Below are positions 54,304-63,538 of a stretch of 64,000 bases of DNA, in pieces; position 1 is the first letter of the stretch; every line of letters begins with the position of its first letter. The notes beneath the pieces are model-generated. The model saw only the letters and a list, made by a program, of their open reading frames with translations, made no database searches and was not told the origin of the DNA. Source of the stretch: Proteiniphilum sp. (GTDB lineage Bacteria; Bacteroidota; Bacteroidia; Bacteroidales; Dysgonomonadaceae). The stretch is from the NCBI GenBank assembly GCA_018433945.1, contig JAHDQF010000015.1, positions 1-64,000 of the forward strand. Direction: 5' to 3'. The translations under genes and the position numbers were made by a program.

Positions 54304-54334
54304 CAAATATATCAAAAGTTATAATATCATACAA
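54304..54334 (-). promoter_or_regulatory. Promoter of the HigBA-like pair, nearly leaderless
   Basis: On the minus strand TTG (54334-54332), a 20-base spacer and TATATTTG (54311-54304) form a good Bacteroidota promoter. The -7 box ends three bases before the toxin ATG at 54300, so the transcript would start at or just inside the start codon. Confidence 0.6.
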
Positions 54335-54344
54335 CTTTTTCAGC

Positions 54345-54371
54345 AAAAAAACCGCTCTCAGTTGAGAGCGG
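54345..54371 (-). terminator. Terminator after the small outer-membrane protein gene
   Basis: The palindrome CCGCTCTCAGTTGAGAGCGG (54352-54371) is followed on the minus strand by a T tract (54351-54345). It ends transcripts coming from 54471-54944 before the toxin-antitoxin promoter. It is the exact reverse complement of the terminator stem at 53641-53660. Confidence 0.85.
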
Positions 54372-54470
54372 TCTTTTGGGCATTTAAAAATGTTGTTCAC
54401 AAAGCCGGTTACAGTCTCATTATCAGACCAAAGTCTTTTTCATTTCTTTTTTACGAACATCCTGTTTTTC

Positions 54471-54944
54471 TCATTGCGGGAAGGTGTAGCGTAAACTGAG
54501 TGCAAAGCCGCTGAACCAGTAATCGTTGTAATCATTTGTGAAGTTGAACGATGGTTTCCAGTCAAGCGAAGCGGTGAAAGGTGCCTGTGGGAAGATATAT
54601 TCAATGCCCGCAATCAGGTCTGCACCTATCAGAAAAGCGTTGTCGTATTCATCCTTGTTATGATGTATCCCTCCAATGTGAGCGCCGAGTCCCAAGTACC
54701 AGTCCAGATTGGGTGCACCCGGTACCGGTTGCTGGTATTCATACAGACCGGCCAACTGGAAATAACGGGGTGATGCTGATAATATAAATTCTGCGGCGTT
54801 TGCCGGTGCGAAGAAGTGCTTCAGTGTCAATCCACTGTCATATCCCAGTCTTACACCAAATGCGGTGTTGTAGTTCTGTGCCTGTAGTGTAGTCGTCAAT
54901 GCAGTAATCAGGAATCCTGCAAACAATAGTTTTTTTAGTTTCAT
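54471..54944 (-). CDS. Small outer-membrane beta-barrel protein
   Basis: 157 residues with a Sec signal peptide (KKLLFAGFLITALTTTLQAQ). The mature part has about eight amphipathic strands (TAFGVRLGYDSGLTLKHFF, YFQLAGLYEYQQP, LDWYLGLGAHIGGIHH, DLIAGIEYIFP, FTASLDWKPSFNFT, FSGFALSLRYTFP) and ends with an aromatic residue near the C-terminus, as OmpX/OmpA-like barrels do. The role is unknown; structural or adhesive functions are common. A 213-base gap without a gene lies upstream. Confidence 0.8.
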   Translation of the reverse strand: MKLKKLLFAGFLITALTTTLQAQNYNTAFGVRLGYDSGLTLKHFFAPANAAEFILSASPRYFQLAGLYEYQQPVPGAPNLDWYLGLGAHIGGIHHNKDEYDNAFLIGADLIAGIEYIFPQAPFTASLDWKPSFNFTNDYNDYWFSGFALSLRYTFPQ

Positions 54945-55157
54945 AAATTATAGTTTTAAGTGAATACTCGTTTTTATTGTAGTTCTTACATGAATACTTG
55001 TTTTATTTCAGTTAAAGATCTTTCTGGCTCTGTGTATGAAGTAAACAAACGAGCGGCAGATTTGTTTTGAAAGAGGAGAGAAATGTCTTGTTTACAGTTA
55101 GAAGAGGGGAGACGAGTATTGATTTATTAAAGAGAAAAACAGGATAACCCCGGTAGT

Positions 55158-55736
55158 TTACTTCGCTTGTACTCTCTGGTAACATTTTCGGCAGAGTGGC
55201 TGATATTCTTCGGTTTCTCCCAGCATGATCTGTTTATCATTTTTTACCAGCCGGTGTGAATAGCTGGCCAGATTGCCACATTCCACACAGATGGCGTGTA
55301 CTTTTGTAACATCATCGGCAATGGCGCAGAGCGCGGGTATCGGGCCAAAGGGAATACGTTTGAAATCCATATCGAGTCCGGCCACGATTACGCGCACACC
55401 CTGATCGGCCAGTTGCTGGCAGACCTCCACGAGACCGTTGTCAAAAAACTGAGCCTCATCGATACCCACCACCTCCACGCCGGAGGAGAGGAGCAGGATG
55501 TTACCGGAATGTTCCACGGGGGTGGAGAGGATGGTGTTACGATCATGCGACACCACTTCCTCCAGCGAATAGCGTGTGTCGATGGATGGTTTGAAGATTT
55601 CTACGGTTTGTCTGGCTATTTTAGCACGGCGCAGGCGGCGCAGCAGCTCTTCCGTTTTGCCGGAGAACATGGATCCGCAGATCACCTCGATGCGGCCGGT
55701 GCGCAGGGTTTCATTGTGGTTTGTTTCGTTGTACAT
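55158..55736 (-). CDS. tdk: Thymidine kinase
   Basis: 192 residues of the type II (TK1-like) family. The P-loop is [19 protein letters not shown], the lasso and Walker B region is [16 protein letters not shown], and the zinc-ribbon has [14 protein letters not shown] and CRKCYQRV. The substrate-binding strand [17 protein letters not shown] is intact. It phosphorylates thymidine to dTMP in salvage. It lies 66 bases downstream of mutS on the same strand. Confidence 0.95.
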   Translation of the reverse strand: MYNETNHNETLRTGRIEVICGSMFSGKTEELLRRLRRAKIARQTVEIFKPSIDTRYSLEEVVSHDRNTILSTPVEHSGNILLLSSGVEVVGIDEAQFFDNGLVEVCQQLADQGVRVIVAGLDMDFKRIPFGPIPALCAIADDVTKVHAICVECGNLASYSHRLVKNDKQIMLGETEEYQPLCRKCYQRVQAK

Positions 55737-55801
55737 GCCTGAGGGATAGGGTGCTCCCTGACCTGCTGAAAGCTTTTACTTTCAATCTTCCCGGGAGGCA
55801 A

Positions 55802-58417
55802 TTATTTTCCTTTTATAATTTTCTTGATCTCGTTCAGTTTGTTGAGTGCCTCAATGGGTGTCAGGTTATTCACATCGAGATGGATGATCTCGTCGCGAAT
55901 CTGGCTGAGGAGCGGATCATCGAGTTGAAAAAAGCTCAGCTGATAGCCCTCCCTTTTTTCGATGAAATATTTGATGGGCTTTTTGATGCCATCTTTCCGG
56001 TTGGCCGACTCCATGGCGGCGAGGATGGCGTCGGCGCGTTTGGTGATGCTCTGGGGCATCCCGGCCATGCGGGCCACGTGAATCCCGAAGCTGTGTTCGC
56101 TTCCTCCCGGCACCAGTTTGCGCAGGAAGATCACCCTGTTGTCGATCTCTTTCACCGCCACGTTGTAGTTTTTGATTCGTTTGAACGATTTCTCCATCTC
56201 GTTCAGTTCGTGGTAGTGGGTGGCGAAGAGCGTTTTGGCCCGTGCCCGAGGGTGCTCGTGGATATACTCCACGATCGCCCAGGCGATGGAGATGCCATCG
56301 TAGGTGCTGGTACCCCGTCCCAGTTCATCAAAAAGGACCAGACTTCTGTCCGACAGGTTATTGAGGATGTTGGCCGCTTCGTTCATCTCCACCATGAAGG
56401 TGGATTCGCCCAGTGAGATGTTGTCGGAGGCGCCCACGCGGGTGAAGATCTTATCTACCAGTCCGATTTTTGCCGCATCTGCCGGTACGAAGCAGCCTAT
56501 CTGCGCCATGAGCGTGATCAATGCTGTCTGGCGCAGCAGTGCCGACTTTCCAGCCATGTTGGGGCCGGTGATGATCATGATCTGTTGCGTGTCATTATCC
56601 AGATACACATCGTTCGCAATAAAAGGCTGATCGGGAGGCAGCTGCCGTTCGATGACCGGATGGCGACCGTTCCTGATGTCGATGACATCGGAATGGTTGA
56701 TTTCGGGACGGATGTAGTTGTTTTGCCGGGCCACATTGGCAAATGACAGCAGGCAGTCGGCGCGGGCAATAAGAGAGGCATTGACCTGAATGACGGGGAT
56801 GTACGTCAGCAGGCTCTCCACGAGTGCGTTATAGATCTGGGTTTCAAGTGTGATGATTTTCTCTTCTGCACCCAGTATTTTCTCTTCGTACTCTTTCAGC
56901 TCCATGGTGATGTACCGTTCGGCGCTCACCAGGGTCTGCTTCCGTGTCCATTCCGGCGGCACCTTCTCCTTATGGGTATTGCGTACCTCAATATAATAGC
57001 CAAACACATTGTTGTAGGCCACTTTCAGCGAGGGAATGCCCGTTTTTTCACTTTCGCGCTGCTGGATCTGCATCAGATAATCTTTGCCCGAGTAGGCGAT
57101 ATTGCGCAGGTCGTCCAACTCCTGGTTCACATTTTCCCGGATGTATCCGCCTTTATTCATCAGGGCAGGCGGCTCGGGGATGATCTCCTTCTCTATGCGG
57201 TCGCTGATCTCGGGGCAGGGATTCAGTTTCTCTCCCATCTCCCGCAGGCTGTTATTTTCTGATGCGAGGAATGCTTCCCGGATGGGTTCTATGGCTGTGA
57301 GCGCCACCTTCAGTTGTACCACCTCGCGTGGGGTAATCCTGCCGACGGCTGCTTTTGAGATAATCCTTTCCAGGTCGCCGATCAGGGAAAGTTGCTGTTC
57401 GAGCAGTCTTTTCAGGTCCGGCTCACGGAAGAAATCCTCCACCACATTCAGCCGCTCCTCGATTGGTTTGCCTTCTTTCAGCGGGAAGACGATCCACCGT
57501 CGCAGGAGGCGCGACCCCATGGGTGAGATTGTCTTATCCAGGATATCGAGCAGTGTTCTGCCGCCCTCGTTCATGGTGGCAATAAGCTCCAGGCTGCGTA
57601 CCGTGAACTTATCGAGCCGCATGAAACGTTCTTCTTCAATGCGTGCCAGCGAGACGATATGGGCTATCTGTTGATGCTGTGTGATATCGAGGTAATGCAG
57701 CACCGCTCCCGAGGCGATGATTCCCAGCGGCATGTTTTCCACCCCGAATCCTTTCAGGCTTGCGGTCTGGAAGTGAGCGAGGAGCCTGTCGCGTGCAGCG
57801 TCTCCGGTAAAGATCCAGTCCTCCAGCTCCGACAGGAGCCAGTTACTGCCGAAAGCCTCTTCCAGCTTTTTCTTGTTGCCGCGCTCAATCAACAACTCTT
57901 TCGGAGAGAAGTTGGCAAGGAGCTTATCGATATCATCCCTGTCACCCTCAGCCGTGAGAAATTCCCCGGTAGAGATATCGAGAAAAGCGATGCCGTACTG
58001 ATTGTTTTTGGCAATGTGCAAGGCACAGAGAAAATTGTTTTCCTTGTGGTTGAGCACCGTGTCGTTGAATGAAACGCCGGGCGTAACCAGCTCGGTAATG
58101 CCTCGTTTTACCAGTTTTTTGGTCAATTTCGGGTCTTCCAGCTGGTCGCAGATAGCCACTCGTTTGCCGGCGCGCACCAGCTTTGGCAGGTAGGTATCGA
58201 GTGCGTGATGGGGAAATCCGGCCAGCTCCACGAACTGAGCCGCGCCGTTGGCTCTTCGTGTGAGGGTGATCCCCAAAATTTCGGATGCCTCAACTGCATC
58301 ATCCGAAAATGTCTCATAAAAATCACCCACGCGAAACAATAAGATGGCATCGGGATGTTTCTTCTTTATCTCGATGTATTGCATCATCATTGGCGTCTCT
58401 GCGATCTTTTTTCCCAC
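55802..58417 (-). CDS. mutS: DNA mismatch repair protein MutS
   Basis: 871 residues, full length. The N-terminal mismatch-reading domain begins [29 protein letters not shown], where F-Y-E carries the DNA-stacking Phe and Glu. The ATPase has Walker [19 protein letters not shown], Walker [22 protein letters not shown], and the [11 protein letters not shown] signature. It is the MutS1 type that acts with MutL. All key motifs are intact. Upstream lies the AT-rich accessory patch that starts at 58.6 kb. Confidence 0.97.
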   Translation of the reverse strand: MGKKIAETPMMMQYIEIKKKHPDAILLFRVGDFYETFSDDAVEASEILGITLTRRANGAAQFVELAGFPHHALDTYLPKLVRAGKRVAICDQLEDPKLTKKLVKRGITELVTPGVSFNDTVLNHKENNFLCALHIAKNNQYGIAFLDISTGEFLTAEGDRDDIDKLLANFSPKELLIERGNKKKLEEAFGSNWLLSELEDWIFTGDAARDRLLAHFQTASLKGFGVENMPLGIIASGAVLHYLDITQHQQIAHIVSLARIEEERFMRLDKFTVRSLELIATMNEGGRTLLDILDKTISPMGSRLLRRWIVFPLKEGKPIEERLNVVEDFFREPDLKRLLEQQLSLIGDLERIISKAAVGRITPREVVQLKVALTAIEPIREAFLASENNSLREMGEKLNPCPEISDRIEKEIIPEPPALMNKGGYIRENVNQELDDLRNIAYSGKDYLMQIQQRESEKTGIPSLKVAYNNVFGYYIEVRNTHKEKVPPEWTRKQTLVSAERYITMELKEYEEKILGAEEKIITLETQIYNALVESLLTYIPVIQVNASLIARADCLLSFANVARQNNYIRPEINHSDVIDIRNGRHPVIERQLPPDQPFIANDVYLDNDTQQIMIITGPNMAGKSALLRQTALITLMAQIGCFVPADAAKIGLVDKIFTRVGASDNISLGESTFMVEMNEAANILNNLSDRSLVLFDELGRGTSTYDGISIAWAIVEYIHEHPRARAKTLFATHYHELNEMEKSFKRIKNYNVAVKEIDNRVIFLRKLVPGGSEHSFGIHVARMAGMPQSITKRADAILAAMESANRKDGIKKPIKYFIEKREGYQLSFFQLDDPLLSQIRDEIIHLDVNNLTPIEALNKLNEIKKIIKGK

Positions 58418-58601
58418 GGGGGTTTCTCCTCTGTTGTTTTTAAAAAAGCGAAATTACAAAAAAAACAGGAGTATCAAAAAGTGTTTTCAATCCGTGGTAT
58501 TTCCGGGGAGTTAAACTATCTGACGTATCCATGCAAAATTAAAAAACGATTCCCGTATTTGACAGATAAAATGATAGAAAGATTAAAGATGCGGCACCTC
58601 C

Positions 58602-59240
58602 TCAAAAAGGCATATCTAAAAATTTAGTCGTGTCATTTTTTATCATTTCATCAATTCTTTGGCTGACTTTGTTCCAATTATAATCCCCAATTATTAAATC
58701 AATTGGTTCATGCATAATATCAGCATGATAGGTGAGACCACGTAAGGCTCTCATTGCATTAGTATTTGGGTATTTTTTCTGATAGGATTCCAGCATTTCG
58801 TTTAAGCTCATTTTTGTAGAGAGGCAAACAATATCTACAAAATCTTTTAATCTTGTTCCATTGTCTGCAATTGCATTTAACTTCATGGCCGCAATATCTT
58901 CCAGGCTATAGAGTCTTAATTTCTCTATGGTATGAATGGTTTTTACATTCTCGTATTTATGTGTTATGAAGTCAATTTTGATATCATTGATGAATCCTTT
59001 CAGCGTATTATTATCTTGAAAATCTTCTTGAAAATTATATTTCTCCTTTAAATATAGTGATAATGCTGAAGCAGAGAAACTATCCTTCCTGAATAAATCT
59101 AAATCAATACTTTTTCTATGACCTAGATACAAGGATAAAGCCGTTCCGCCTACAAGACTGAATTCACTGAGATTGGGATCAGCCATTAATTTTTTTAAGA
59201 GCTTAAGTGTTTCTCTCGTAACTGTTTTCGTGTGTAACAT
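58602..59240 (-). CDS. AbiEii/AbiGii-type nucleotidyltransferase toxin
   Basis: 212 residues. The DUF1814/AbiEii fold starts with VGGTALSLYLGHRKSIDLDLF, the G-G-T-A-L and S-x-D-x-D-L nucleotidyltransferase motifs, followed by an IDFITHKY strand and EDIAAMKLNAIADNGTRLKDFVDI, the conserved K-x-x-A-...-R-x-K-D-x-x-D helix. AbiEii enzymes pair with AbiEi antitoxins in type IV toxin-antitoxin and phage-abortive systems. Here the partner gene upstream encodes a DUF6922-like protein and overlaps it by 46 bases. The region is much more AT-rich than mutS next door, which suggests acquisition. Confidence 0.85.
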   Translation of the reverse strand: MLHTKTVTRETLKLLKKLMADPNLSEFSLVGGTALSLYLGHRKSIDLDLFRKDSFSASALSLYLKEKYNFQEDFQDNNTLKGFINDIKIDFITHKYENVKTIHTIEKLRLYSLEDIAAMKLNAIADNGTRLKDFVDIVCLSTKMSLNEMLESYQKKYPNTNAMRALRGLTYHADIMHEPIDLIIGDYNWNKVSQRIDEMIKNDTTKFLDMPF

Positions 59241-59515
59241 GACAGTTCTTCTTTTTTTAATCCAAAAATTTTACAAACAAAATCAATGTCTTTATCGGTT
59301 AAAAAAGGAACTTCTCTGATTATTTGCTTAAAATTTTCCAATCCACCGTATAATCTTATCGCGGCGTAAAAATCATTCATCCATCCCCTCTCAATAATGC
59401 GTGTTACGACAATATATTTCATTTTGAACCAATCAATTTTTGACGGATCATATTCCCACAAAAGTCTTTTGGATATTGATAAATCTTTCGACTTTTCTTC
59501 CCAATTATTAAACAT
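59195..59515 (-). CDS. DUF6922-like partner of the AbiEii-type toxin
   Basis: 106 residues: MFNNWEEKSKDLSISKRLLWEYD, then FKMKYIVVTRIIERGWMNDFYAAIRLYGG and EVPFLTDKDIDFVCKIFGLKKEELSC. The pattern KRLLWEYD...W...VV.RVIERG is that of the DUF6922 family, commonly encoded directly before AbiEii-type toxin genes in Bacteroidota. No winged helix of classical AbiEi is recognisable. It presumably acts as the antitoxin or regulator; this rests on position. Confidence 0.75.
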   Translation of the reverse strand: MFNNWEEKSKDLSISKRLLWEYDPSKIDWFKMKYIVVTRIIERGWMNDFYAAIRLYGGLENFKQIIREVPFLTDKDIDFVCKIFGLKKEELSCYTRKQLREKHLSS

Positions 59516-59710
59516 AATACCTGATTTGATTAAGTATGAAAGTGGTGTTCCTTCAGCTGTGCTATCTTCTTATGGCAATTTTTTTTGACGCATATTCAAT
59601 AACAAATATAACGTTTTTCCAGTTCATAAACAAGAGTTTTACTATAGATTTTTTTTTTCAACTCTTTGACTCCGAGGATCCTTTTTGTATGGTGTCTGTC
59701 GTAACGATGT

Positions 59711-59899
59711 CTATAGCTGAAACCCTCTTTCAAAGAGGTCTCCCGGCCGGATATCGCAATGCAGGGGGTCGTTATCGTATATCGATTCATCGCCCGTAGA
59801 GCGTGCTTTCATCACTTCACCATGGAGGTGCAGCACATGGCTGCTTCCGGCCTGTTCATGCAGGTTGTCAATGTTTTGGGTGATGATGTGCACCTCTAT
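59711..59899 (-). pseudogene. Internal fragment of a sirtuin (NAD-dependent protein deacylase)
   Basis: About 62 residues of a Sir2 protein: EVHIITQNIDNLHEQAG, VLHLHGEVMKARS and TGDESIYDNDP, ending GDLFERGFQL. The TQNIDNLHEQAG and HLHGE motifs (catalytic His) are the sirtuin core. Both ends are missing: the N-terminal Rossmann half is absent upstream, and the RPHIVWFGE segment that should follow GFQL is replaced by a stop at 59711. A full protein would be about 230 residues. Confidence 0.8.
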
Positions 59900-60060
59900 T
59901 CATAACACCCTAAATAGATCAATAATAATGGTCTATATACATCATTTCAAATGAAATATTTTGCCGAATCATCATGTTTTTCTAATTTCCCATTTGTTTG
60001 ACAATTTCACATTGATATTCTCGATTTGATGTTAAAGATGAAATAAAATTTTATTTTTGC

Positions 60061-60092
60061 TTGCAAATTGATTTTGTAAAAATATATCTTTG
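60061..60092 (+). promoter_or_regulatory. Candidate promoter upstream of susC
   Basis: TTG at 60061-60063, a 21-base spacer and TATCTTTG at 60085-60092 form a Bacteroidota-type promoter. It lies 266 bases before the susC ATG, with a transposase relic in between. The rest of the 59900-60357 gap is AT-rich with no other gene. No ECF sigma or anti-sigma gene is adjacent. Confidence 0.45.
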
Positions 60093-60181
60093 TGAATTCA
60101 TCAGTGATTAGAAAGTTTCCGTTGTAAGGTTTCACCTCGATGATGTAAGTTTGTTTTGCTAAATATAAAATACTGCGACAT

Positions 60182-60317
60182 GTGGAGGAGGATGCAACAA
60201 AGGATTTAGTCGGTTAGCCGGTATTCAAGCAAGTTGTGAAAATTCTTCCGAGAGAGCAGTTCAACCTTTTGGTGGGGCGATGCGGCAACGATCGCTATGA
60301 AAAGTCATTTTTTCGTG
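60182..60317 (+). pseudogene. Relic of an IS4-type transposase N-terminus
   Basis: Reading frame from about 60182 gives ATKDLVG, a stop at 60215-60217, then PVFKQVVKILPREQFN and GRCGNDRYEKSF. Bacteroidota IS4-type transposases begin with a (V/S)GQPxFxQ(V/L)LK.(I/L)P..., so the stop TAG most likely replaced a CAG glutamine. The similarity ends near 60317, and nothing of the catalytic DDE core remains. It sits between the candidate promoter at 60085 and susC. Confidence 0.5.
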
Positions 60318-60357
60318 ATTCGATAAATAAATTTACACCTTTGATAAATTAAAACGT

Positions 60358-63300
60358 ATGAAAGAGAAGGTATGGCTATGGATCGTTTGTCTTTTGACGA
60401 GCACCGGGCTTGGTTTAGCCCAAACAATAACTGTCTCGGGAAAAGTGATTTCCGGGGAAGATAACGAACCTGTAATAGGGGCAACAGTATTGGTGAAAGG
60501 TACTTCGCTGGGAACAGTAACCGACATTGATGGGCGGTTTTCGATCCCAAATGTTCCTGCCACCGCAAAAAGTTTAAGTGTTTCTTTTGTCGGTATGAAA
60601 ACAGTTGAGGTGGCAATCAAACCCAATTTAAATATCCTGATGACTTCCGACACCGCCTTGTTGGATGAAGTTATGGTGGTCGCTTACGGAACGGCGAAGA
60701 AGAGTAGTTATACGGGATCGGCCTCTTTGGTACGATCCGAAGCCATCAGAGATCTACCGACAACCAGTTTCCAGAATGCTTTGCAAGGAAAGGTAGCCGG
60801 TTTGCAGATCACTTCCTCATCGGGTCAGGCTGGTTCTGCACCGAGCATCCGCATTCGTGGTAACGGATCAATGAATGCCAGTAACGAACCGTTATATGTT
60901 ATTGACGGTGTTCCTGTTGTTTCAGGAAACATCGGACAATTGAGCGATTATACCATCAATTCTACCAATAACGTGATGAACACGTTGAATCCGGAAGATA
61001 TCGAATCTATCTCTGTATTGAAAGATGCCGCTGCATCTTCATTGTATGGATCGCGTGCTGCTAACGGTGTTATTCTGATTACAACCAAAAGAGGGAAAGA
61101 GGGGAAACCTGTGGTTAGTTTGAAAGCTTCCATGGGTTTTACCCCCGATTGGGCAACGGATAACTACGAACCGGCAAGTACACAGGAACAGGTTAATATG
61201 CTTTACATGGTTTTTCATGATTATAATACATCCAATGGAAGAACCGAAGAATACGCAAATACAAATGCGATCAGTCGGTTAAATACAAAATTCAACAGGC
61301 ATGGATATTCATTTAGTACAGAAGGTACCGGGCTTTATGAAAATGTAATCATTTCGGAATATAACAACTCAGGACGAGCAGGAAAATACTTCGATTGGGA
61401 AGATGCCTATTTCCGTACAGCGATGTACCAGACATATGATTTGTCGGTAAGTGGTGGTTCAGCTGCTACCTCCTATTACACGTCGCTTTCTTATACCAAA
61501 GATGAAGGCCGGTTGAAAGTGAATAACTTCGATCGTGTTTCCGGGCGTGTAAACCTTACTCAAAAAGTAGGAGACGTTTTAGAAACTTCTACAAATGTGA
61601 ATCTGGCCAGGACCACTAAAGAAGGATATAATGATTCACGCAGTACGGGCTCCAATTACTATATGCAAACCCGTAACCTGTTATGGGGACTTTATTGGCC
61701 TACCGATTATGCAACTGGTCAGCCCTGGACCTTGCGTTACGGCAGTTATGCATACAACAATTTATATTATGATGAACAGTGGGAAAATCAGTCGATCAAC
61801 AACAGGTTGTTCGCTACGGAAACGATCACCCTGCACTTGTTGCCCGGATTCAATGTCCGTTCAATTCTTTCGTATGATAACAATACGGTAAAAGATCATA
61901 TCTATTACAGTGCCAATCACTATAATGGCTCCTCGCAAGGTGGAACGGTAAGTGAAATGCGGACAGTGTATGAAAAAATAGTATCTTCTACAACTGCCGA
62001 CTATTCTCTCTCTGTTCAGGATCATACATTTGGGGCATTGGCTGGTTTTGAAGCTGAAAAAAATACGACTGATTATGTACGTGCTACCGGTGATAATTTG
62101 CCAACAAGTACGTTGCATACAGTTGCGACTGCCGGAACGCAGTCTTCTACCGCCTATGACTGGGGATATTCTATGGTTTCTTTTCTTTCAAAGTTGGATT
62201 ATAATTATGCGCAGCGTTACTTCGCTTCGGCCTCGTTCAGGCGAGACGGTTCTTCCCGTTTAAATCCCGAATCGCGTTGGGGTAACTTCTGGTCGGTTGC
62301 CGGTTTGTGGAATCTGAAAAGAGAAGAATTCCTTATAGACAATCCGGTAATCAGCGATCTTCGCATACGTGCTTCCTACGGGGTAAATGGAACTCTACCC
62401 AGTAGTAACTACGGATATATGAGTTTGATGGGATATACAGCCAAATATATGAGTAATCCCGGAGCAACAATTAACACCGTAGGCAACGATAAACTTTCCT
62501 GGGAGACCAGTTATACGTCAAACATTGGCCTTGATTTTGGTTTGTTTGATCAGCGTCTGCGTGGAACAGTCGAATACTTCAATCGCGATTCTAAAGATTT
62601 GCTACAGGATGTACCCATCTCTGCCATCACCGGATTTAGTTCCGCGTTGAATAACATCGGGCAGATCAATAACAAAGGAGTTGAAATTGAATTAAATGGA
62701 GATATTATCCAGAACCAAAACGGATGGCGTCTCAATGCCGGTATAAACGGAGCATTTATTCAATCAGAAGTAATTAAACTGTATAACGGAGCAGATATCA
62801 TCTGGGTAGATCCAACAGGTGGCGATAGCCGGTCTCAGTTTATTTATCGCGAAGGCGAATCCACGTTGGCTTTCTATGGTTATGAGTGGGCAGGTGTGGA
62901 TAAAACCAACGGGAAGAGTGTTTATTACATAAATAATCCGGAAAACGAAGCGAATAAGGATTTGGATTATAACGGACGTGCTGCTACGTACGATTTCAGA
63001 AAAGCCAGTTATGTTGTATTAGGCGATGCAATGCCAACTGTAAGCGGAGGCTTCAATACCAATGTTTCTTATAAAGGAATTGATTTGGGTGTGAATTTTC
63101 TTTATAAGATAGGGGGAAAGCTGTATGATGGTGCTTATAAAGATGTCGCTGATGATGGTTACTATTGGGAACGTATCCGTGCGAAAAGTTATTACGAGAA
63201 CATGTGGACCGAAAATAATCCCAATGGAACACAACCTAAAATTGACGGGAATGATCTCACGGATGCGATGCAATACAGCTCACGCCACATACACGATGCC

Positions 63301-63522
63301 AGCTTCCTTCGTATCAAGAGCTTGTCGCTCGGATTTACACTGCCTAAGAGTATTTTACGCGATGCATTGATCCGTGATGCACGTTTGTTCTTCAATGCAA
63401 ACAATCTTTGGACGATAGCTAACTATAAAGAAGCAGATCCGGAAGTGAACCAATATGGGACACGAGGATGGGAGACGCCAATCGGTAAAACGTTTGTAGT
63501 CGGTGTCGAGTTAAAATTTTAA
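60358..63522 (+). CDS. SusC/RagA-family TonB-linked outer-membrane transporter
   Basis: 1054 residues. A signal peptide (VWLWIVCLLTSTGLGLAQ) is followed by a CarboxypepD_reg-like domain (about 24-105: VSGKVISGEDNEPVIGATVLVKG...), a TonB-box region at LLDEVMVVAYG, the plug domain (115-235, with IRIRGNGSMNASNEPLYVIDGVP and SLYGSRAANGVILITTKRG) and a 22-strand barrel ending VVGVELKF. It imports glycans or peptides together with the SusD lipoprotein 16 bases downstream. No glycoside hydrolase or regulator is in view, so the substrate is unknown. It is full length. Confidence 0.96.
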   Translation: MKEKVWLWIVCLLTSTGLGLAQTITVSGKVISGEDNEPVIGATVLVKGTSLGTVTDIDGRFSIPNVPATAKSLSVSFVGMKTVEVAIKPNLNILMTSDTALLDEVMVVAYGTAKKSSYTGSASLVRSEAIRDLPTTSFQNALQGKVAGLQITSSSGQAGSAPSIRIRGNGSMNASNEPLYVIDGVPVVSGNIGQLSDYTINSTNNVMNTLNPEDIESISVLKDAAASSLYGSRAANGVILITTKRGKEGKPVVSLKASMGFTPDWATDNYEPASTQEQVNMLYMVFHDYNTSNGRTEEYANTNAISRLNTKFNRHGYSFSTEGTGLYENVIISEYNNSGRAGKYFDWEDAYFRTAMYQTYDLSVSGGSAATSYYTSLSYTKDEGRLKVNNFDRVSGRVNLTQKVGDVLETSTNVNLARTTKEGYNDSRSTGSNYYMQTRNLLWGLYWPTDYATGQPWTLRYGSYAYNNLYYDEQWENQSINNRLFATETITLHLLPGFNVRSILSYDNNTVKDHIYYSANHYNGSSQGGTVSEMRTVYEKIVSSTTADYSLSVQDHTFGALAGFEAEKNTTDYVRATGDNLPTSTLHTVATAGTQSSTAYDWGYSMVSFLSKLDYNYAQRYFASASFRRDGSSRLNPESRWGNFWSVAGLWNLKREEFLIDNPVISDLRIRASYGVNGTLPSSNYGYMSLMGYTAKYMSNPGATINTVGNDKLSWETSYTSNIGLDFGLFDQRLRGTVEYFNRDSKDLLQDVPISAITGFSSALNNIGQINNKGVEIELNGDIIQNQNGWRLNAGINGAFIQSEVIKLYNGADIIWVDPTGGDSRSQFIYREGESTLAFYGYEWAGVDKTNGKSVYYINNPENEANKDLDYNGRAATYDFRKASYVVLGDAMPTVSGGFNTNVSYKGIDLGVNFLYKIGGKLYDGAYKDVADDGYYWERIRAKSYYENMWTENNPNGTQPKIDGNDLTDAMQYSSRHIHDASFLRIKSLSLGFTLPKSILRDALIRDARLFFNANNLWTIANYKEADPEVNQYGTRGWETPIGKTFVVGVELKF

Positions 63523-63538
63523 TGAGGAGGATCAGAAA

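Noticed and set aside
53641..54371. Two matching 20-base palindromes as the ends of a mobile cassette around the HigBA-like pair
   Set aside because: Each is followed by a T tract on the minus strand and lies just past a gene end, so both are explained as terminators; no target duplication or integrase was seen.
59596..59790. 64-codon minus-strand open frame next to the sirtuin fragment
   Set aside because: It overlaps the sirtuin relic in another frame, is Lys/Tyr/Ile-rich from AT-rich DNA, and matches nothing recognisable.
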